This document shows, one piece after another, positions 37,401 through 48,800 of a stretch of 64,000 nucleotides of DNA (positions are counted from its first letter, which is position 1; every line of letters starts with the position of its first letter). Origin of the DNA: Trichoplax sp. H2 (taxonomy: Eukaryota > Placozoa > Uniplacotomia > Trichoplacea); the NCBI GenBank assembly GCA_003344405.1, contig NOWV01000081.1:186001-250000 (forward strand), in the 5' to 3' direction. Under the pieces are notes generated by a model. The model saw only the letters and a list, made by a program, of their open reading frames with translations. It did no database searches and was not told the DNA's origin. Both the position numbers and the translations under genes were made by a program.

Positions 37401-40400
37401 CAATTAAATCTAAGCCAATCACAGCCCTATGGAGACTATTCCTCTGATGTTTATCCTTATGAAAAGGTTACAATACTATTTAATTACGCGATATTATAAA
37501 AATAATGTACAAGTACAAAGTTTTCTAATAAAATGCTATACGGCACCATAATCTCTGTGACATTTACGCCATTGCCAGACATTTCTTTAATTAAGAATTC
37601 TCGTCTATCTCGTGCCAATTTGTACATATCATCAATGGTTAACTAAATAAAATCAGAAATACGACGGTTAATGAAGTACGTAAGTCGATTTACTTATCTC
37701 TACTTACCATTAATGTAATAAGTTGTATATGGCAAGTTTCAAATGCATATTCAATTGGTTTTTTATCCATCTATATTTTAATTAAAAGTTTAGTCGCTAT
37801 AACAGAACTATTACAAATTTTAGCTTTAAAAAGTTAGTAAGAGGTTAACTTTACTTTAATAAAGAAATAGACCATTTTAAAACTACTCACATTGTTAAAT
37901 GAATTGATTTCTATTCCATTTTCAATTAAAATTCTAGCGCTATTCTCACATCCGGAAATGGCAGCACAATGTAGTGGAGTATTTCCCATCTGATCAATTT
38001 TCATCCAATTGGAAAAATATTAATCGAATTGAAACGTCTGTATATTAACATAACATATTGCAGCGAAGCCTATTGACTTTTAGTCTATCTGGTGTATTAT
38101 CATAATCAGTTTATTTTATTACGTCCAGGTTGGTTTTATAATATAATTAATCGATATAGTAACACTCACATTAGTTTTGCAATCTAATGGTACTCCTTTC
38201 TCTATTAGCCACTCCAGAACAGAACTTTGCCGATACATCGCAGCTACATGAACCATCTGCCAATTCACCTAAACAGTAACGTAACCGAATTAAAAGAAGG
38301 CAAAAATTTTTCATCTAGTATTTGAATAAAATAAGGAAAATCTATGCATAATTCAAGAACTATCCATGAGTCACTACAGATTGCTTAAAACTTACATTAT
38401 TTTCAAATTCTATATCACCGCCATATAGGTATAGTAGTTCAAGGACATCCAAGTCCCCTTTCATTGTTGCCATGTGCATAATGGTATTACCATATTTCTA
38501 GTTAGATACAGATACAAAAATTAAGCACCAGTGAAACCTTTAAATGCTGAAGTAGAGCAATTAAGTTAGAAAAGAATAATAATGTTCAAAGCTAACAATT
38601 TTTAATGAGGATGATTGTTGGTAACGTATAGACTATATTAAATAGACGATAATAATTGCAATTCTAAATTAATTAAAAGAAAGAATACCAATTGTCGCCT
38701 AACTTACATCAGCAAAATTTGGATTAGCTCCATATTTAAGTGACCACTCGATAGCTCTAGTATTATGATCGCTAACGGCAATAGGCAATAATGCTTGCTA
38801 AGACATACCAAAATCAATTGTAGAAATCATACCATTATTTAAATGGATAGAGATTCATCAGTTAAATCTATCACACAATCTAATTGACTGAAACCATGCA
38901 GTAATGATTCGTACGAAAGAGAACACTTCGAGATTAGTATTTAATGCTGTATTATAAATAGTAGAAGAAAGCACTTATAGAATGAAGACCAATCCATTTT
39001 AAAGTTACTTAAACTCTTACCGCTTTCTCAATTTCAGGCTTGTAAATGATATCGTGTAACATAGCAGAACTACGCGATTCTTCACCTTTATTTGCATCAT
39101 GAGTGAATTGAAATATATTTATCTCCGTTGCACCAACGATGGAAGGATGTATACCCAATGAACGTCTCCGGTGAATGTCGATAATTGGTTTAAAACATCC
39201 AGTATCATCAAGCTGAATAGCTTCATTTTGCAGCTTTTCAATCTAGTAAAAAGCATGATATTAGAGTATTAAATAGGTGAAATGAAATTTGTCATCCAAC
39301 GTATTGATAACAACGACTGCAATTTTTACTCATGGTATTGATATATATGTAGCATTATTGTATAGTATGTCATTGATCTGGTACGTTGCAGCACTTGACT
39401 GCTAACGCTCGTAAATACACTTATAAATAGTATAAACAAATGAATTACTGATTCTTCCACCATAATCGCATTCAGCGTGGTTTCGACAGATGAATTATCG
39501 CTATTTTTATTCTGAAATCGATGATTTTGTTCGGATATAAATCCTTCATCTTCAACACTGTCCGGTTCCGTACTAGAATTTTTTACATCTGTAACAGTGT
39601 TGTTCATGTCTGAAGCAAGTAACTGCTCGAGGTCTTCGTTGACAGCAAGTTGAGTTTCTAATTCTCGTAGCCTTAATCTTTCTTGTAATTCTTCGATAGT
39701 CTTCTCAAATTGTGCAGGATCTACAGTTTAATTAACTAAATTTTAGACAGATCAACAAGATCGAGCATTCCATGTCGGTTACAGAATTGGATATCAATAT
39801 CAGTCTACTTTGGTATTCAATAGTTAGGTATAAAACGAATATAGGTATCATTTAAAAATTAAGTTTCATCAAGCTGCTACAATTACAATAATAGCAAATA
39901 TGGTACTAAAGTGTCCCTACGAAAAAATCTGAACTTACCGAAAAATTCTCTGTAACCTTTCATTCTTATTGCATCGATGTCACGATAAGAGCTTGCCTTA
40001 AGACAATTCACTTCCAGTAGAACAATATCGGTAGCGAAGTCAAGTAACTGAATAATAAATTTAAAGATAGAACAATTTATTCAGTACTTACGCTGCCAGA
40101 TTATAATTATGATCTCACGAATTTCGTCTTAAAATTAAAAAATCTCTATAATTAATTATATAAAATCTATTTATATCCTAACTATATTCCTATAACGGTT
40201 TTATTTATATCCCAGTTATAAAATTAACTTAAAATTACGATACTTATTCAACACTCATATGTTATTTTTCGTAGAAATAATTACAACGCTGTACGATTAG
40301 ACGTCACAAATATAGTAATTTAAACAATTATATTACCTGGTCGATTGGAGGTGAGAATAGTCTACTTTCTTCAATTATTTCAAGCGTATCTGTTTCAGCA

Positions 40401-41620
40401 TCCCATATAGGAACCCATTCATTTTTATCAGAATTCCATAAACATACAGCTTTAACTCCACCAGCCATGTAAGTTTCATAGATATCTACCTGATGCACAT
40501 AAAGCGGCTCTGCAAACTGAACCTTTGACATAATTGCATAAAAAATTTTATCATAAATCACACTCGTATAGCAATGTGTTCCGAGTTAATCTGTCATAAC
40601 AAATGATATTCACTCCTATAATAAAGGACGTCTTAATCATGAATCTAAGACAAGTTTACGGCATTTTTTCACTTCTTCTATATTACAAACGTTATTTTTA
40701 GATACGTTTAGACGTTAAAATACATACTACAACACATTGCCTAGAATTGAGTCTCCCCTGCGCCCAAGCTCCTTCGTGGTGACCGTACTTTGGATAGACT
40801 TTTGGTGGGCCGATTAACTGCCGAACATTCCACCTATTTACAAGAATATTTAAAGGGTTAATTTATATAAGTCGAACATAGAAATATGAAGTATAAAAAA
40901 TAAAAATAATATGGAAATGGTTAAAATGTTAAAATCAGCTTTTATAAAATAATTTTTAGTCTAGTTACAAAATGAGATTCCCTGTGATACTATGATACTA
41001 ACCTTAAGCTATCTAATTGAGTGGTATGATTAACAATGTCATCAACCCAAAGTGAAATTTTTTCTGGAGGATCAGGGAAAACAATAGTGGACTCTGAATT
41101 TGCAAAATCATCTGGATGGACTTGAATTTCTACATGTTTGCTTCGTTTCTATCGAATTTGATATTAGCATGATAGATTAACTAAACTTAAACTCATCTTC
41201 AAAGCATTACTTTACAACGCACATCAATATCTTATTAACACTAAAAAAAGTATTGCTCAAAAAAATCACTAAGTCCAATAAAACTACAACTATTAGTATG
41301 GAATGATATGACATAAAAACATTTTCTAGTTATCTGTAAGAATTTCTTTCATGATACTCCTTATAAATGTCATGAATACGACATAGTCATCCGTTTCTAC
41401 TGTGTATGTACGAGTATGTAAGGATTTGTTGTTTATTAGTGTGTTATGAGCCAAGATGTTTTTGTTAAATAAGAATATTTTAAGATTATTAGCCTACCTT
41501 GCGGAATATTGATGGTATCCAAGTTTGTCGATCTTCAGGGTTGATTTCCGATTCTTCTGGTTCATCCTCATCAGGAATATACAAACCTTTATGGTAATTA
41601 ACAGCCCAAGGAGCCGTCAT
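25895..41620 (-). CDS. TRPM-like channel B with FBXL4-like and ankyrin domains (complete)
   Basis: Full-length spliced paralogue of gene A. Exon 1 (41498-41620) starts MTAPWAVNYHKG and is acidic; ATG is chosen as the first Met before a clean phase-0 donor. Then: FBXL4-like domain (39957-41148), linker exons with charged/coil-like sequence (about 39590-39730, 39020-39243), 18 ankyrin-type exons (33989-38797), a Gly-rich exon at about 33740-33838, LSDAT (31656-33506) with a repeat-rich insert, helical TRPM region (28765-31140) and the membrane domain (25895-28449). The channel shows S1-S6, a pore loop with a Cys pair, LLIAVFN at the end of S6 and the W-K-x-Q-R of the TRP helix. A stop codon follows shortly, so no Nudix, kinase or long coiled coil is seen. 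Likely a cation channel gated by cytosolic ligands or tethering; this role is inferred from domains only. Confidence 0.88.
31656..33506 (-). other. Gene B: LSDAT/SLOG domain with insert
   Basis: Exons 33174-33506 (333 nt), 32158-32887 (730 nt) and 31656-31878. Motifs: [61 protein letters not shown] and VLVKDSGGAADLLVLA. These are the same TRPM/SLOG landmarks as in gene A. The middle exon is about five times longer than its gene A counterpart (151 nt) because of a low-complexity insert. The 3' donor GTATGT keeps phase 2 into the next exon, as in gene A. Confidence 0.84.
32180..32790 (-). repeat. Low-complexity repeat insert inside gene B LSDAT domain
   Basis: About 200 residues between YFVFIDNGENVEE and ALLMGEYLY are rich in Ser, Arg, Gly, Ile and Asp. 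They contain three near-perfect 30-bp units (32341-32430) that encode PGSIVSAPHR-like decapeptides, plus degenerate relatives (STIGGPT, STISGPT, SIVDGQT). The 30-bp period is a multiple of three, so array length can change without breaking the frame. Gene A lacks the insert. The long plus-strand frame here is a shadow. Confidence 0.8.
33989..38797 (-). other. Gene B: ankyrin repeat block, 18 exons
   Basis: Eighteen exons, mostly near 100 nt, in the same order as gene A. Clear repeats carry TIMHMAT (38398-38498), TPLHCAA (37891-37990), SLHRAV (37354-37440), SPIFSAV (37098-37200), LTYYAAVKGH (36387-36487), NLCHMAAALG (about 35942-36033), TALHKAI (about 35170-35275), TPLYVGV (34972-35049) and SLLHIAAL (34642-34790). 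Several end in ANP/GVDI-type turns typical of ankyrin repeats. Some exons (about 37720-37775, 35401-35493) are only weakly ankyrin-like. Confidence 0.82.
39957..41148 (-). other. Gene B: FBXL4-type discoidin-like domain exons
   Basis: Exons ending at 41148, about 40758-40835, 40338-40530 and about 39957-40048. Landmarks parallel gene A: LWVDDIVNHTTQLDS, IGPPKVYPKYG, WAQG, VDIYETYMAGGVKAV, WVPIW and VLLEVNCLKASSYRDIDAI. The order and spacing match the N-terminal domain of FBXL4. Exon phases match gene A. Binding partner unknown. Confidence 0.72.
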
Positions 41621-44600
41621 GTTGTATTAGAGCGATTTAAGTATAATACCTTGAAAGAAATGTTAAGTTTCAAAAGATCAGTCAACCGAAAGTATAGACG
41701 GCAGTATCGTACTTTATAATATAGCTCGATTCTATGATGGTAAGCTTTGCGGATGATAATCTGTACGTAACAATGATTGCATTACGTTATTAGAGAAAAT
41801 ATGATATGACACGAGAAACACCTTATGGAAATTTTAATTCACACAATTTTTGTTAAAGTAAATAAATTTTGTTAGCCAGAATTCTTAAAATACGACGATA
41901 TAGGCAGGTTACAGGAATATTGGATTGTGGCTACGGTGGTTGAATATCATTTGCACGAAATGATTACGTATAAGTGAAAAATGTGCATTTTAAAAGGGAA
42001 TGATTCGGTGCTAATAATTCTGTCATGATTCTCGTATTAAAATTTATATTTAAAAAGGCACAAGTAAGAGGTTTAATAAAGGTCTTAAAAATGAAAATGA
42101 ATCAAACGTAACGTAAAAAGTAACACCTTTCAATAATGTAATTCTGAGTATAGTTCTGGTAGTTAACTTGTTTAGGCAAGGGTCTACTTGTAATCAGGGC
42201 ATCATTTTGAAACAAAAATGATTGTGAATGTGTAGACCAATTTCGAGAAAAATTTCTTCATGTTTTCTAACTTACTGTGCCCATGTTTGCTAAAAAGAAT
42301 TACATACTGTACATGAAAAATTTATGAGTCAAGGCGAAGACCAATCAGTTTAAAATGCGAATTAGAGTAAAGAAAGTGAGATAAGATTAAGAAATTTTTT
42401 CTTAGTTTTAGTTGCCGGTGCTTTATTGTTAGGTAAAAATTTCGTCCATAGAGTACTTGTTCGTATGTTAGAACACCCTAAAATATGCCTTTTTGAGATG
42501 AGAATGTCTGTAAAAATTGCAATTATGAGAAATTCTTTCGTATTTTTTAGCTAAGGTATATGTTCACTCGTACTTGAACAGTATCATATACTCTTACAAA
42601 GGATTGGGTACAGTAGTTATGATTTAATTTATTTAGTTTACTTCTACGCAATCCTAGAACCGCCAATTTGATAAAATAGATTTAGGACTTGTAGGTGTGT
42701 ACCAGCGTAAGAATTTAAGTGAATTTAGTTCAGTTTGGTAGTTGTTAAAATTACAAGAGTCTGCTACAGTCGCTACTCATTACCATAGATAAATAATCAT
42801 TTTACCTAAACTACACAGGCATAGTCGTGTTAATAGAAAATGATTTGATGGATCCAGTTTAAAATTTTGTTTTTCAAGTAAAATTAGTGCAATTAAAAGG
42901 AACAAAATTTTTTTAATTTTATTATTCTTAAGATACGCCACTGTATATTCAACTACTTGACTCCATCAAATTGGTCGGATAACCATTTCATATAATTTTA
43001 ACTGAATGATTGAAAAAACTATGTACGAAGCATAAGCTCACGCTGAAAACTCTGGAATTTTTTCATTATTTTTTAATATTAGCTAAAGCAAATAACTTAT
43101 TATTACATCGTCTTTAAAGATATGTTAGCAAGTAAACATTACGTATTTAAAGTCTTGTTAGTGGCATATCTTTCATTATATTACCTTCCTATAATATTTT
43201 TCCTGTCGTTTTATTCTGTAAATCAAAAATGGCGCTTGAGATTTAGCTAAGGAAAAAATCTTGACGTATTAAGGGCACTAAATTAGAACATGAGAGGAAA
43301 ATCAACAGGTTGTAATACACAGTAGAAAAGGCAGCGCAATGATGCAGTGTTTATTTAATTGAAGTAAAAATTTTATACTAAGGGTAATGTCTGGCTTTAT
43401 TTTAGTACAATGGAGATTAACTATGGCTGTACCGGAGGCAACGACGACAGCATGATATAGTATTGTGATGTGGAGTTAACCTTCCTGGCTCTTTCTTCTG
43501 CTATTATGACGTAAGAAATAGTTGAATGTATAGTTTTTGAAAAGAAAGCTGTAGAGGTAGACATTGTAAACAGTCGCGGGCGCATCTAATTTGCGAAAAA
43601 CTGAATATGCATTCATCAAGCATGATGAATAAACGTAATGATGGACCCAAGGGATATTCACTTGCATTGTAAAATGGAATTCCTTGTAGATTTGCTTCTT
43701 TGCACGTATTGTTATGTTATGAAGTTACGATTAGCTATTTACTATTGCACGATAAATTGAAGTTCATCGCTTGTCTGAAATACATCACGTCATAGGACTA
43801 TTTTGCAAGCTAAATTCCCAAAAAATATTTAGTCACGATGCGGTTCGTTAGTAACGAGAGAGTAATGCTGATATGGAATTATTCAAGCATTTGAAACGAG
43901 TTCTTATTCTCTTTATTTTCATACAGTATACTCGTAAGTTATTTATTTGCAACTTTCATCACTCACGTTGTATCTACTTTATAACAAAAAGTCCGCAATG
44001 ACTAGAGCACAAGCATATTGAAGAAATCTTTTTGCAATTATTTCCTTGTTTTCTACAACTAAGTGTGCTATTACTAGCTAGGTTTATTGGTGCTTAAGTT
44101 TAAGGAATAATATGGCTTGAAAATAAGCGCGTACTTTTTATGCTGTATTTCCGTAAATTGTAGCAAGGGCATTAGCTCAACTCTAGAATATCATAAAATA
44201 ACTTACGAACATTAAAATCTACACTTCAATTAAAGAATAAAGAAAGTAGGAGATTTTAATAGTCACGCTGCCAACAATTTTTGTAATCTGGTATGTGAAT
44301 ACTAGATATCACTCTCCAACCAACTATTAATGAGGGATCATTAACCTGATTAATACTCACAGATACATTATATTGAAGTACCACTTAAGATTTGCAAATG
44401 GTTAAATTTTTACCCAGTTTAATTGATAGGATTGTACTGCACTATAAACTAGGGCTAATAGACTACGATTCATACAGTAGTCCAGTATTGTAGCCGCGTC
44501 CCTATGTCGTAACGTGCAATAGGTCATGTCATAACTTGGTAAAACACTTTAAGAAAATTACCATTAACCTCGAACATAATGCATATGACATATGGGCATT

Positions 44601-45866
44601 CAACTACACCAGCCTATGAAAAGTTCTTAGAATACTTAGCTGAAGTTGTCGAGGGGTTTCGATTGTACAATTGTACATCTACGTGTATGTGCTGAAAAAT
44701 AACAGAAAGCTAATCTTTCTATCCTTCTTTTTAATCCATAAAAATGCAGAGATCAGACGACGTAGTTGTTTCAATGGGTTTCCCAATGTTAACGCTCATC
44801 TTACAAGCAGGGACTTCTAAGAGAAAATTACAAGTCCCTGGTACAAGTCTAGACCTTGTGCGAGTTGGCATAGGTAGTGGAAAGTACAGTATTAATTAAG
44901 CTAGATGATGGATCAAAACACTACCGCTGTAGAATAGTTGAAATAGCATTAAATCTGATTCGTTTTTCAGTTTATTAACTGTAAATTCAAGAGCAATTTA
45001 CAGAAGATGATAAATTAGCGTGTAGTATACCATAATCTATTAATATAGGAGTCTATAAGTGTAAGTACGCGTATGTTGATAAATTTCTTTTAAAATTTCC
45101 AAGTTGGAGACACACTCTAGTTTCCATAGAGATGTCTACGTACGATATCATACTGTACTGTAGCAGTATAATATGGTCGTCATAGTGTACATAGTACACT
45201 AAAGTACATACTGTATTTGTACAAAACTGGGGTACCACCACTACAGCATATTATGTCTTTACTCTTTGCCATCAAGGAATCACCACGGCAACGGATGGCA
45301 GGCACACTTGGTTAAAAGGCTTTTTATACTGTATCTATGATATCAACTTGAGTAGAATTTAAGTGATTCCTGTAATAAGACTAAAACCCTATCCTCAGGC
45401 TGAAAGATTATCCAATTATCTACTGTAATACTTCTATTGATGGTCATCAATATTATCTTCCTTATTTCAACTGCTTTAGCTTGTGATTTTGCAGTTGAAA
45501 TGCCCATGCATCCTTCTATACTGTACACTAAGCTATAGTACAGTACAGTATGTATGGCACAGAATGTCAATAATAAAAGTTTAAAATAACTGTTTTGGCG
45601 CAATAATTAAATTTGTGATAGGACAGTAACAGCAGTCGTAGCCTAGTTCAACACCGTGAACAACTTGAACTGATTCGCAATTAACCCATTCTACATATTG
45701 GATTGAAATTATTCATGGCTATATACGATGATGTATACTGATCATAATCCGACGGAATTGGCATTCTTTAACCGTAGATATTTACTATCGAGCAGTTTAA
45801 GCTGATCCTATTCCTTACTCAAGTCACTCATTTTTCTACGGTATAAGATAATTTCCTGTTATAGCA
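41621..45866. other. Region without a recognisable gene between channel B and LRRCC1
   Basis: About 4.2 kb between two divergently transcribed genes, so it should contain both promoters. No protein family match is visible. A 51-codon ORF at 44744-44899 is the only part that looks mildly protein-like. Palindromic TACTGTA/TACAGTA motifs are frequent at 45130-45550. Confidence 0.55.
44744..44899 (+). other. Doubtful small ORF, 51 residues
   Basis: Opens MQRSDDVVVSMGFPM and ends GSGKYSIN before TAA. It is less AT-rich than its surroundings and has a balanced amino-acid mix, unlike other short frames here. It also contains an 8-bp inverted repeat (AGGGACTT 44809-44816, AAGTCCCT 44832-44839). No family recognised; it may be chance. 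Confidence 0.2.
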
Positions 45867-48800
45867 ATGGACGAAGATAACAAAAAACAGTTATGCCTTA
45901 TCGATGAAGGCATTAATAGCCTTCACGATCTGAAATTAGATCCTAAATTGACCATTTTAAATCTACATTGCAATCGTATAAAGCAGATCGAAAATCTACT
46001 CTTTCTACATCAATTATATCATCTGGATTTATCTTCCAATTCCATTACACAAATAGCCGGTCTAGATAGCTTAGTTTCGTTGAGAATCTTAAATTTAGCT
46101 TGCAATAAAATTAAAGTTGTGGAAAACTTACAAAATCTAAGGTTTGATATAGTATATTCATTTCTTCATCACCAAGATAATACTTTCACGTTAAAATTGC
46201 AAACTATATTCATCTTTTCCTTTTATCACAGGTTATTAACCAAGCTAAATCTAGCATATAACGAAATTGACGATGTTTCTGGTTTTCAAGACATGGCTGG
46301 TCCAGATTATCGAATCTCTCATATTGATTTACGCGCCAACTTTATACGCAATCTGTCTCATTTAATTAACTGTATCAGTAATCTCTCCAATATCAGAGAA
46401 CTGCTATTTCAACATGGATCCGAAGAATTATCCGACAATCCGATGTGTAAACAAGATGGGTATAGGGAAAAAATATTTCAAGCATTACAACCGTTAGAAA
46501 TTTTAGATGGTTTCGATAGAAGTGGTAAATTAGCTGCAGAATTCGATAATAAAGACGTTCCAGGTACGTAATTCTTAATTCTTCCCTTCCGTCTTCCACC
46601 GTAGATCACGAGATATTGAAGAATTAAATTAAAATTTTAGCTGCAATACAATATGCTTTATCCAAGCTTAGATACTAGCAATGTCCAGCATATTGAGACC
46701 GTACATTCAACTGACTCTAAGATATGTTAGTCTATCATGCGAATGTTGTAGTCGTACGTACGCGTACTATACAGTATGATCATGATTTTTGCTTTCTTGC
46801 TGTCGCTAGTATGACTACGAAGAGATCTCCACATGTATCGTTTTACAAAAAAACTTTCTTGTTACTACCATAATTTCATTGCTATGAATCTTTAATCCTT
46901 TTAAATCATTGTTAAAGGTGTTGAGGAGTATCTAGAATATTTAATGTCGACCAGTTCATCAAGTTCGGTCAAGGTAATCAATTAATTAAACTACTTTAAA
47001 AGAAGTTCTCTATGTGAACTATTTGCAAAGCCACTTACAGTGATCGCTTGTTGGTTATATATAATTATCTATAGTACTGTAGAATCCATAAAATACAACT
47101 TGCTTTTATATGCGTATGTTCATAGGAAGCTGCCTTCCAAGTTAAAACGCCTAAAATTAATGCTGCCATCGACAAATTCTACCAACGAGGCACCAAATTA
47201 ATCTCAGAAGTAGAAGACAATAAAGTAAGTGTAAGATCATGTACTCGTACCATGTACGCCTTATATCTAATCACTAATGCTGCGACTTACTTCTTTCATT
47301 AATAGTTTCAAAAGGAATATGATCTAAATGAAGATACTGACGGAATCGATGATCAATTACCTCCGGCGATGAAGCCTCTAATTGTTATTAAAGTAAGGGT
47401 ACAATTGAAATAATTAATACTTAGGCAAGCAATATAGTGAAGCAATCTCCCTTGCTATTCAATCGGTAGCTACAGCTTAGTTTGCTCAATCCGTGATTAA
47501 TAACACCTTTAATTTATTGCAGAATGAGAAAAAATCAATTATCTCAAAAACTATTCGTAAAAGTAGTGAAAATACAGCCGAAAGTACAGATGAAAATTAT
47601 GCTAAATATTGGAGTCTTCAAACAACTAGTGCAAGCGATGATCGGCGCAATAACCTTCAAAGAGGTGGAGTTCCCAAAGCGGACCCGACATATCTTTCTA
47701 TGAGCTTTGCTTCCTTATTTATTATTGCTAATACACGTAGTTTAGTCACTCTGCAATGAGATACTACCGTATTTTATTTGATCGTCTCATTGATTGGGCG
47801 TATCCATATTGAGATTTTTCTATCTTTAATGAGCTAATCTCAATATAAAAGTTTAATGATTTTACTTGCGAAATTGCCGCAGTTTAGTATCAATCCCTGT
47901 ACCACTAGTATCAAATTACACATATCATTTTTGGTCTCTTTCGTTACTGATTTCGCATTCTAACTTCGTACTACTCTACATAGAGACAAGTAGCAAAGAA
48001 AATATCGAAAGTGATCATGAAAAATTTAATCGCCATATGGAGAAGAAAAAACCTTCACTAAAGAAATCTAATCTAAGAAAAACTAAATCTGAGCGACTTC
48101 GACGACCTCAACCGCTCAAAATGAATATTGTCCATCTCGGAGATAATCGTGACTCAATTGATAAGGAAGGTAGCATTCCCGCAAACATTGTAAGTAATTT
48201 CTTGGCTTTATTTAGATAACATGCTAGATATTATAGTCTAATGCAGTATCTACAGTGTCGTTTTGGTCTGCTAATTCATTTATCTCTAACGTGTCATGAA
48301 TAACTCCGACACTACAATATTCTAGACAATTTTAAAAGAATTGGACGCAGAAAAAGAGCGTAGATGGAAAGCCGAAATGGCAGCCAGAAAATTAGTGGAC
48401 CACATCCAAAATCTGCAGAGAAAATGTATGTCTGAACGAATTTCCTGAACTTACGATTAAGCGTACAATATCTCTAGTGCTACTGTGCATACTGTACAAT
48501 GTACAGTACAATACATTAGTGACCCTAAAGTACATCATTTTTAGAGCACAAGACTCTGTTGTAACTATTATCGGAACTATTTTGTTTGTAATTTTGTAAT
48601 CGTAGCACATTCTAAGCAAGTTTCCGTTAACTTTCAGTATCTGCTAGTGAGAAAACTCGCTATCTGGCCATTGACACATCCGCAAAACTTCAGCGAATTG
48701 TAGAAAAAGAACATAACGAGAAAATTGAAGAACAACAAAAACTTCTAGAACTGCAGGTTTGAATATTAAAGTAGAAGTCACGAATCAGCCATAATTATAT

